Below are positions 9,488 through 16,087 of a stretch of DNA of 36,933 bases, piece by piece. The notes beneath the pieces are model-generated. The model worked only from the letters and a program-made list of their open reading frames with translations, was not told where the DNA came from and did not search any database. The translations under genes were made by a program, and so were the position numbers. The stretch comes from Nitrospirae bacterium GWC2_57_9 (GTDB lineage: Bacteria; Nitrospirota; UBA9217), in NCBI GenBank assembly GCA_001805085.1, contig MHEA01000034.1, forward strand, positions 1 to 36,933, in the 5' to 3' direction. Position 1 is the first letter of the stretch. Every line of letters begins with the position of its first letter.

Positions 9488-10075
9488 ATGAGCATGAAGG
9501 CATTTGTTGTTCTCGCCTGTATCATGACCCTGTCGTGCGCACGTCTTGCGCCCACAGTGGACCCCTGTTTCACCCCGGGCGGCAACTGCCTGGCTACGGT
9601 CATCGAAGAGATCGGCAAGGCGAAGTCGGAGATACTGGTACAAGCCCATTCGCTCAGCGCGAAACCGGTCGCGGATGCGCTGATCAAAGCAAAGGAAGCG
9701 GGCGTGAAGGTCGAGATCATCCTCGATAAAAAAGCCCATGCCGCCCAGAACAACGCGGTCTATTTTTCCGCGCTCAACGGCATCCCGACCCATCTCGACG
9801 CCCGTCATGCGGTCGCGGACAACAACGTCATTATCATCGACAACGGGACGGTCATTGCCGGGAGCTTTAAATTCACGAAAGAGGCGGAAGACAGGAACGC
9901 CGAAAACGTGATGATCGTGAGAGCAGCCGGCGTTGCCGGCAGCTACCGGGAGAACTGGGAACAGCACAAGGCCCATGCCGAGACGTTCAAGACCGGTCCC
10001 GTGGCACAAGCCCGGCAGGAGCCCGTGGCCGAGAAGAAGAACATTAATAATAAAAAGAAGAAAAAGACCAATTAA
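9488..10075 (+). CDS. Exported phospholipase D-like protein with degenerate HKD motif
   Basis: A 195-residue protein with the fold of small PLD nucleases (Nuc/EDTA-resistant nuclease type). A hydrophobic N-terminus (residues 3-16, ending LSCA) suggests export, perhaps as a lipoprotein, though the lipobox is poor. ILVQAHSLSAKPVADALIKA and VKVEIILDKKAHA match the first half of the domain. In the active-site strand the family expects HxKxxxxD, but here D111-N112-N113-VIII-D118 is followed by the usual GTVIAGSFKFT. The histidine and lysine are therefore replaced while the rest of the motif is kept. The C-terminus is a lysine/asparagine-rich tail (residues 180-195). AAGGAGAG precedes the ATG. It is probably catalytically inactive or a binding protein. 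It sits 72 bases upstream of the GroES-like gene. Confidence 0.82.
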   Translation: MSMKAFVVLACIMTLSCARLAPTVDPCFTPGGNCLATVIEEIGKAKSEILVQAHSLSAKPVADALIKAKEAGVKVEIILDKKAHAAQNNAVYFSALNGIPTHLDARHAVADNNVIIIDNGTVIAGSFKFTKEAEDRNAENVMIVRAAGVAGSYRENWEQHKAHAETFKTGPVAQARQEPVAEKKNINNKKKKKTN

Positions 10076-10147
10076 GCGAAGCGATCCCGGTCTGCCGGTC
10101 AACAGGGTCCGCCGGGTGCACCTCAAAGAGAGAGCATATCCCACTTT

Positions 10148-10513
10148 ATGAAGACCAAAAAAAACCTTATCATAGTCGGCGACCGGGTCCTCCTCGATCC
10201 CGACGAACGCATGGATAAAACACCCTCCGGTCTTTACCTTCCCCCGACGGTCAAGGAAAAGGAAAAGATCATGGGCGGTCATGTGGTCAAGACCGGTCCC
10301 GGATATGCCATACCCGACGCGGCCCCGAGCGAATCGTGGACCACGAGCAAGAAGGAAGTGAAGTACATCCCGCTCCAGGCAGCGGAGGGCGATTATGCCA
10401 TCTTCCTGAAGGACGCGGCCATGGAGATCGAGTTCGAGGAGAAGAAGTACCTGATCGTTCCGCATTCCGCCATCCTTGCCCTGGTCAGAACCGAGCTGTC
10501 CGACGAAGGGTGA
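10148..10513 (+). CDS. GroES-like (Cpn10) protein, diverged
   Basis: A 121-residue protein, longer than standard GroES (about 96). The start IIVGDRVLLDPDERMDKTPS with GLYLPPTVKEKEKIMGGHVV matches the Cpn10 barrel and its mobile loop, where GroES has GGI(V/L)LP. GYAIPDAAPSESWTTSKKEV is an insertion relative to GroES. The C-terminal part EGDYAIFLKDAAMEIEFEEKKYLIVPHSAILALV is a clear Cpn10 ending. No groEL follows; the next gene is aconitase. It may be an alternative co-chaperonin or an unrelated protein on the same fold. The ATG at 10148 has AAAGAGAG upstream. Confidence 0.82.
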   Translation: MKTKKNLIIVGDRVLLDPDERMDKTPSGLYLPPTVKEKEKIMGGHVVKTGPGYAIPDAAPSESWTTSKKEVKYIPLQAAEGDYAIFLKDAAMEIEFEEKKYLIVPHSAILALVRTELSDEG

Positions 10514-10535
10514 TTCGAGTTCGGAGTGCGGAATT
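10514..10535. repeat. 22-base repeat unit (copy A)
   Basis: Begins one base after the stop codon of the GroES-like gene with TTCGAGTTCGGAGTGCGG. The identical 22 bases occur at 15673-15694, just after the aldehyde dehydrogenase stop codon. Confidence 0.6.
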
Positions 10536-10716
10536 CGGAATGCATGCGGCATCGTGAACTAATCGCTCCTTGAAACCAGCTACGGCGCGAATGTAACTCC
10601 TTCCCTTTATATATCCTCATATCTCCAAACTGTGCTAAAATGTGAATAGAGACAAGCAGTTGGGCTTTGCTTATCCTTGAAAATACAGGACTTATTCAAT
10701 CCCGATTGAGGCATAT

Positions 10717-12663
10717 ATGGCAAAGAACGTAACCCATAAGATACTGGAAGCCCATCTTGTCGAAGGCGAACTGGTCCCGGGCAAAGAGATCGGGATCCGG
10801 ATCGATCATACGCTGCTGCAGGATGCAACGGGCACGGTGGCCATGCTCGAGTTCGAGTCACTCGGCATCGACAAGGTGAGGACCGAGCTTTCGGCCCAGT
10901 ACGTCGACCATAACCTTCTTCAGACAGACAACAAGAACGCCGACGATCATAAGTTCCTTCAGACGGCGGCGGCGCGGTACGGCATCCATTTCAGCATGCC
11001 CGGCAACGGCGTTTCCCACCAGGTGCACATGGAGCGCTTCGGCGCTCCGGGCAAGACGCTCCTGGGCGCCGACAGCCATACTCCGGGAGCAGCCGGGGTC
11101 TCGATGCTCGGCATCGGGGCGGGCGGACTGGATGTCGCCCTGGCCATGGCCGGGTATCCCTATTATCTTTCCTGCCCGAACGTGCTCGGCGTAAGACTGA
11201 CCGGCAGGCTGCCCGATTGGGTGAGCGCCAAGGACGTGATCCTGGAGATGCTGCGGCGCTACGATGTCAAAGGCTGCATCGGCAAGATCATTGAGTACTA
11301 CGGCCCCGGCGTTGCGTCACTTTCAGCGACGGACCGCGAGACCATCGGCAACATGGGGACCGAGACCGGCGCGACCACCTCGATCTTTCCTTCCGACAAG
11401 AGGACCCGTGAATATCTGATCGCCCAGGGCAGGGGAGAGGCCTGGGTCCCGCTCGCTGCCGACGAAGGCGCGACCTACGACGAATACGCGGAGATCGACC
11501 TCTCGAAGCTCGAACCGCTCATCGCGAAGCCCTCGTCCCCGGGCAATGTCGTTGCGGTCCGGGAAGCGGCCGGAACGAAAGTGGACCAGGTGATCGTGGG
11601 CAGCAGCGTCAATTCCTCCTTCCGGGACCTGATGGTCGCCGCCAAAATGCTGGAAGGCCGGAGGGTCCATCCCAACACTTCGTTCCATGTGAATCCCGGA
11701 AGCAGGCAGGTGCTCGAGAACGTGTACCACGCAGGAGGATTGCTTGCGTTCCTCACGACCGGCGCGCGGGTGCATGAGCCCGGGTGCCAGGGCTGCATCG
11801 GCATGGGCCAGGCACCAGGCACGAACGAGGTGAGCCTCCGGACATTCCCGCGCAATTTCCCGGGCAGATCAGGCACGAAGGACGACAAGGTCTATCTCTG
11901 TTCGCCCGAGACGGCAACCGCGGCAGGCCTCACGGGCGTGATCACCGACCCCCGGGAGCTGGGAAAGGAAATGGCCTATCCCAGGATCGAGGACCCGAAG
12001 GAGTACAAGATCGATTCCCGGTCCATCATCTTTCCGTCGCCGGAGCTTTCCAGGACCGAGATCGTGCGCGGTCCGAACATACGTCCGCTGCCGTCCCTCG
12101 AACCCCTGCCGGATAGGCTCACTGCCGAAGTGGTGCTGAAAGTCAGCGACAATATCTCGACGGACGGGATCATGCCCGCGGGAAACCGGGTGCTGCCGCT
12201 TCGGTCCAATATCGAAGCGTTGAGCGCATTCGTCTTTTCCCAGATAGCACCGGATTTTGCAAAGGACTGCAAGGCGGTCCAGGGACCGGTTGCGGTCGTG
12301 GGCGGCGAGAACTACGGCCAGGGATCGAGCAGGGAGCATGCGGCCCTGGCGCCCCGCTATCTCGGCGTCCGGGTCAAGATCGCCAAGAGCTTCGCCCGCA
12401 TCCATAAGTCCAACCTCTGCAACTTCGGGATCCTTCCGCTCACGTTCAGGAATCCCGTGGACTACGAGCTGTTGAACAAGGGCAGCAGGATAGTGCTTCC
12501 TGATCTGCGTAAACGGATCGAGCGGGGAGACCGGGAGATCCCGGTCGAGCTGGCCGGCCAGACGATCATTACCCTGCTGGACGTGTCTGACCGGCAGCGA
12601 AAGCACCTGCTCGCAGGCGGGACGCTGAACTACGTGAAGGAACAGCTGATGGTGCAGGTATAA
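10717..12663 (+). CDS. acnA: Aconitate hydratase, short archaeal/Geobacter-type
   Basis: A 648-residue aconitase that isomerises citrate to isocitrate. Recognisable parts are QTDNKNADDHKFLQTAAARY, SHTPGAAGVSMLGIGAGGLD, CQGCIGMGQAP, SLRTFPRNFPGRSGTKDDK and the swivel domain GENYGQGSSREHAALAPRYL. Its length fits the 'acon_putative' type rather than the roughly 900-residue AcnA. One point is unusual: the segment that normally reads GSCTNS and gives the first cluster cysteine reads G295-S-S297-V-N-S here, so Ser297 stands in that position. The two later ligands C357 and C360 are kept. It heads the rightward acn-citrate synthase-aldehyde dehydrogenase-TPP enzyme run. The ATG at 10717 follows a weak GATTGAGG ribosome site. 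Confidence 0.93.
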   Translation: MAKNVTHKILEAHLVEGELVPGKEIGIRIDHTLLQDATGTVAMLEFESLGIDKVRTELSAQYVDHNLLQTDNKNADDHKFLQTAAARYGIHFSMPGNGVSHQVHMERFGAPGKTLLGADSHTPGAAGVSMLGIGAGGLDVALAMAGYPYYLSCPNVLGVRLTGRLPDWVSAKDVILEMLRRYDVKGCIGKIIEYYGPGVASLSATDRETIGNMGTETGATTSIFPSDKRTREYLIAQGRGEAWVPLAADEGATYDEYAEIDLSKLEPLIAKPSSPGNVVAVREAAGTKVDQVIVGSSVNSSFRDLMVAAKMLEGRRVHPNTSFHVNPGSRQVLENVYHAGGLLAFLTTGARVHEPGCQGCIGMGQAPGTNEVSLRTFPRNFPGRSGTKDDKVYLCSPETATAAGLTGVITDPRELGKEMAYPRIEDPKEYKIDSRSIIFPSPELSRTEIVRGPNIRPLPSLEPLPDRLTAEVVLKVSDNISTDGIMPAGNRVLPLRSNIEALSAFVFSQIAPDFAKDCKAVQGPVAVVGGENYGQGSSREHAALAPRYLGVRVKIAKSFARIHKSNLCNFGILPLTFRNPVDYELLNKGSRIVLPDLRKRIERGDREIPVELAGQTIITLLDVSDRQRKHLLAGGTLNYVKEQLMVQV

Positions 12664-12745
12664 CAAATCCTAAATCCGAAGCACGAAATCCTAGATTTGA
12701 ATTTCGATATCGTTTAGAATTTCGAGCTTCGAATTTCGAGATTGT
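12664..12745. repeat. AT-rich intergenic fold-back repeat (copy 4)
   Basis: Fills the aconitase-citrate synthase gap. It contains AAATCCTAAATCCGAAGCAC followed by inverted AGAATTTCGAGCTTCGAA. It is closest to the copy between rtcB and archease. Confidence 0.6.
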
Positions 12746-12764
12746 CATGGATAGAAGGTCACCT

Positions 12765-13988
12765 ATGAATGCCAAAACTCAAAGAAGAGACACTACAGAA
12801 AAAGCTGAAGAGAAGACGAAAAACATCGGCTTGCGCGGCGTGACGGTTGCGGATACGAAGATCTCCGACGTGGACGGCGAGAACGGCATCCTGATCTACC
12901 GGGGGTACCGGATCGAGGACCTGGCGAAGAATTCGGCCTTTGAGGAGACTGCTTACCTGCTCCTGCACGACGACCTGCCGACCGATGAACAGTTGAAGGA
13001 CTTCAAGCAGCGCCTCGCAAAGGCCCGGCAGGTTCCCACGTTCATACTGAATGCGCTCAAGACCTGGCCCCATGGCGCGAATCCCATGGACGCGCTCCAG
13101 GCGTCCGTGCCGCTCCTTGCCATGGCGGACCCGGAACTGGAAGTGGAGACGCGGGAGGCAAACGTGGCGAAAGCCACTCGTCTCATCTCCCGGATCCCCG
13201 GTGTTGTTGCCGCCTGGCAGCGTATCCGTCATGACCAGGAGCCGATACCGGCTGATGAGCGGCTGAGCCATGCCGAGAATTTCCTGTGGCAGCTGACCGG
13301 GAAAAAGCCAGATGCGGAAATTGCCATGGATCTGGATATTGCGCTGATCCTGCATGCGGACCATTCCTTCAATGCTTCGACGTTCGCCTGCCGCGAGGTG
13401 GTGTCAACGCAGGCGCACATGTACGCCGCGGTGGCCGCGGGCGTGGGCGCGCTTTCCGGAAGCCTGCACGGCGGCGCCAATGCGGAGGTCATGAAGATGC
13501 TGCAGGACGTCCAGAACGAGAAGGATCTGGCCGAATGGGTCCGGTCGCAGCTCGGATCGGGTAAAAAGATCATGGGCATGGGCCATGCCGTATACAAAAC
13601 GAACGATCCCCGTGCCCAGTTCCTGAAGGAGATGGGCGGACGCCTGGGTCGAAAGCTCGGCCAGGAGCAGTGGCATCGGATGCTGAGGGAGATTGAAGCG
13701 GCGGCATTGGCCGAGTTCGAGAAGCGGGGAAAGACGACGATCAAGCCCAATGTGGATTTCTACAGCGCGCCCGTCTACCACCTCATGGGCATTCCCGGCG
13801 ACCTGATGACCCCCGTCTTTGCCATTGCCCGCATCGCCGGCTGGACGGCTCATATCATCGAGGAGAAGTTCGGCGAGGCCCAGGGCAAGCCGGCGCTGTA
13901 CCGGCCGTCCTCCGAATACATAGGCAACTACTGCGGCAGGACCGGGTGCGTGTATAAGCCGAAGGAGGAGAGGGCAAGCACCAAATAA
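12765..13988 (+). CDS. gltA: Citrate synthase
   Basis: A 407-residue enzyme that condenses oxaloacetate and acetyl-CoA. Active-site histidines lie in DHSFNASTFACREV and GMGHAVYKTNDPRA, with the aspartate in NVDFYSAPVYHLMGIP. SGSLHGGANAEVMKML and the HIIEEKFGEAQGKPALYRPS stretch confirm the family. The ATG at 12765 is preferred because GAAGG lies seven bases before it; another in-frame ATG is at 12747. Residues 2-20 (NAKTQRRDTTEKAEEKTK) precede the conserved start (NIGLRGVTVADTKISDVDGE). They read like a translation of the dispersed GCAAAGACGCAAAGAAG repeat present elsewhere in the window, so this extension may be repeat-derived. It follows aconitase by about 100 repeat-filled bases. Confidence 0.96.
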   Translation: MNAKTQRRDTTEKAEEKTKNIGLRGVTVADTKISDVDGENGILIYRGYRIEDLAKNSAFEETAYLLLHDDLPTDEQLKDFKQRLAKARQVPTFILNALKTWPHGANPMDALQASVPLLAMADPELEVETREANVAKATRLISRIPGVVAAWQRIRHDQEPIPADERLSHAENFLWQLTGKKPDAEIAMDLDIALILHADHSFNASTFACREVVSTQAHMYAAVAAGVGALSGSLHGGANAEVMKMLQDVQNEKDLAEWVRSQLGSGKKIMGMGHAVYKTNDPRAQFLKEMGGRLGRKLGQEQWHRMLREIEAAALAEFEKRGKTTIKPNVDFYSAPVYHLMGIPGDLMTPVFAIARIAGWTAHIIEEKFGEAQGKPALYRPSSEYIGNYCGRTGCVYKPKEERASTK

Positions 13989-14158
13989 CAAGCACCAAAC
14001 TCCAAATAAGCTCCAAGTTCCAATGATCAAAGCTCGAAACGTTTGAATTCTGGAGTGAGCGCATTCCCCGCAGCTTGCTGCAGGGAGCTTCAATATGATG
14101 GGTGCTTGGAAATTGGATATTATTTGAGATTTGTTATTTGTAATTTGGAATTTATTTA
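13980..14158. repeat. AT-rich fold-back (copy 5) with embedded GC hairpin
   Basis: The outer parts (ACCAAATAACAAGCACC and TTATTTGAGATTTGTTATT) belong to the AT-rich family. Embedded at 14063-14094 is a GC hairpin around CCCCGCAGCTTGCTGCAGGG followed by AGCTTCAAT. A near copy of that hairpin lies at 25446-25476. Confidence 0.6.
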
Positions 14159-14170
14159 AGCGGGAGGCGC

Positions 14171-15670
14171 ATGGCGACCAAGAGAACAGTGAAAAGTCGG
14201 AAGGCCAAAGCAGGGAATGCCGAGGCAAAAGCCACGTCCTCCCCCAAGGGGGTGAACAGTATGAAGGTCAGTTCATTAAAGTCTTTTATTGAAAAGCGAA
14301 AGAGCATTCAGTCCATCAATCCCTATACCGAAGAGGTGATGAAAGAGATTCCGCTCATGACCCGCGACGATATCGCTGCTCAGGCCGAACGTTCCCGCGA
14401 GGCATTCAAAAGCTGGAGCAGCAGGCCCTTGTCCGAGAGGACGGGGCTCGTCAAGAAGCTTGGAGACCATCTCCGGGCGGACAAACGGAAATACGCAGAG
14501 CTGATCACCAAGGAGATGGGCAAACCGATCAAGGAGTCCCTGGCCGAGATCGAGAAATGCGCCTGGCTCTGCGATTATTATGCGGAGAACGCAGGGAACT
14601 TCCTGAAGCCGGAAGAGATCAGGACCGAGAACAAAAAGAGCATGGTCCTGTTCCAGCCCCTGGGCGTGGCGCTCGCGATCATGCCCTGGAACTTCCCCTA
14701 CTGGCAGGCGTTCCGGTTCGGCATACCGGCAGTCACGGCCGGCAATGTCATTCTGCTGAAGCATGCATCCAATGTCCCACAGACCGCGCTTTCCATCGAG
14801 GACGCCTTCAGGGCGGCCGGGTTCCCGGAGGACGTGTTCAAGACCCTGATCATCGATGTGAAGGAAGCGCTGAACTTGATCGACACTGACCAGGTGGATG
14901 CTGTTTCCCTCACCGGGAGCAACGCAGCCGGGGAGCAGGTGGGCGCCCATGCAGGAGCGAAGATCAAGAAACTTGTGCTCGAACTGGGCGGTTCCGACCC
15001 CTTCATCGTGCTCGATGACGCGGACGTGGAGAAGGCCGGCAGAACGGCGGCCAACGCGCGCATGATCAACGCGGGCCAGAGCTGCATCGCGGCCAAACGG
15101 TTCATTGTGATGGACAAGGCGGCGGAGGAGTTCAGGACGCATTTCATCGCGCGGCTGAAGGAGCTGAAGGTCGGCGATCCCATGGACGAAAGCACGGATG
15201 TGGGTCCGCTGGCGCGGCGTGACCTGCTCGAGGCGCTGAACAGGCAGCTGCAGGACGCAAAGAAGAGCGGGGCAGAGATCGTCCAGATCGGCAACGGCGC
15301 CGGCAGCAAAAAGGGGTTCTTCTTCTCGCCCGTGGCTGTCTTTAATCCCAGGCTCGACAGCAAGGTCATGAAGGAAGAGGTATTCGGACCGATCGCGCCG
15401 GTCGTCGTGGTGAAGAGCGAGGACGAAGCCGTCAGGATCGCGAACGACACCGAGTTCGGCCTGGGGGCGTCCATCTGGAGCAGGAACATCGACCGGGCAG
15501 AGAAACTGGCTGCCAGGGTCGAGTCCGGGTTCGTGGCGATCAACGACTCCGTGAAATCCGATCCGCGCCTGCCCTTCGGCGGCGTAAAGAAGTCGGGCAT
15601 CGGCAGGGAGCTGTCGGAGTACGGGTTGAAGGAGTTCGTGAATATCAAGACCGTGGTGGTGAAAGAATAG
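14171..15670 (+). CDS. NAD(P)-dependent aldehyde dehydrogenase, succinate-semialdehyde type (Sad/YneI-like)
   Basis: A 499-residue aldehyde dehydrogenase. MPWNFPYWQAFRFGIPAVTA with GNVILLKHASNVPQT is characteristic of the Sad/YneI succinate-semialdehyde dehydrogenase subgroup. Catalytic Glu271 lies in LELGGSDPF and nucleophile Cys305 in NAGQSCIAAKR. The C-terminus LPFGGVKKSGIGRELSEYGL is standard. Compared with E. coli Sad there is a roughly 30-residue Lys/Ala-rich N-terminal extension. The ATG at 14171 has GGGAGG upstream; a second in-frame ATG at 14261, also with a purine-rich AAGGGGG before it, would remove the extension. It is followed by the ALS-like TPP enzyme, the partner expected in a 2-oxoglutarate decarboxylase shunt. 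The substrate is inferred from subgroup and context. Confidence 0.9.
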   Translation: MATKRTVKSRKAKAGNAEAKATSSPKGVNSMKVSSLKSFIEKRKSIQSINPYTEEVMKEIPLMTRDDIAAQAERSREAFKSWSSRPLSERTGLVKKLGDHLRADKRKYAELITKEMGKPIKESLAEIEKCAWLCDYYAENAGNFLKPEEIRTENKKSMVLFQPLGVALAIMPWNFPYWQAFRFGIPAVTAGNVILLKHASNVPQTALSIEDAFRAAGFPEDVFKTLIIDVKEALNLIDTDQVDAVSLTGSNAAGEQVGAHAGAKIKKLVLELGGSDPFIVLDDADVEKAGRTAANARMINAGQSCIAAKRFIVMDKAAEEFRTHFIARLKELKVGDPMDESTDVGPLARRDLLEALNRQLQDAKKSGAEIVQIGNGAGSKKGFFFSPVAVFNPRLDSKVMKEEVFGPIAPVVVVKSEDEAVRIANDTEFGLGASIWSRNIDRAEKLAARVESGFVAINDSVKSDPRLPFGGVKKSGIGRELSEYGLKEFVNIKTVVVKE

Positions 15671-15672
15671 AC

Positions 15673-15694
15673 TTCGAGTTCGGAGTGCGGAATT
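15673..15694. repeat. 22-base repeat unit (copy B)
   Basis: Identical to the unit at 10514-10535. Both lie within a few bases of a stop codon and in the same orientation, which is consistent with a mobile or recombination-spread 3' element. Confidence 0.6.
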
Positions 15695-15777
15695 AAGAAA
15701 AGGCATGAACCGCGAAGCATTGTCTCACAGGTCGCCACGGAGCCACGAAGAGAAAAAATTAAGGCGAAATGCTTTGT

Positions 15778-16000
15778 CTCGCGCAAAGCCGCAAAGACGC
15801 AAAGAAGGAGCGAACAACTGCTTATTCTTGTTAGCCCGTAACAGAAGCAGGGGATTTAGCGATTTTGTTTCTTTCGAATTTGAGGGCTGCATTAAAAGAT
15901 TGAATTCCGGCTTTCATAAGGACTTCTTCGTGGCTTTAGTGAGAGACCGGGGTTGTTTTTTGCATTGTTTTCCCTTTGCGACTTTGCGGCTTTGCGCGAG
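15778..16000. repeat. Inverted repeat with CGCAAAG units, in the 417-base gap between aldehyde dehydrogenase and TPP enzyme genes
   Basis: Left arm 15778-15804 (starting CTCGCGCAAAGCCGCAAAG) and right arm 15974-16000 are inverse complements at 26 of 27 positions, with about 170 bases between. Each arm is made of 7-9 base CGCAAAG-type units. A related but one-unit-shorter sequence is at 30561-30581. Less regular CCACGGAGCCACGAAG and CGGGTTCTCGTGCCTCTG words flank the arms. I see no convincing gene in the gap. Confidence 0.65.
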
Positions 16001-16087
16001 ACCGTTTTTGACTTGTTCTTTGTTTTTCTCCGGGTTCTCGTGCCTCTGCAAGAGACCGGGTGTATATTTTCCCCGTTAGGAGAGTGA

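Noticed and set aside
14276..15706. Long minus-strand frames over the aldehyde dehydrogenase gene
   Set aside because: Shadows of a gene with a complete catalytic motif set on the plus strand.
15705..16079. A 124-codon frame in the gap before the TPP enzyme
   Set aside because: Its translation is mainly the inverted repeat and flanking repeat words; it lacks a ribosome site and any family match.
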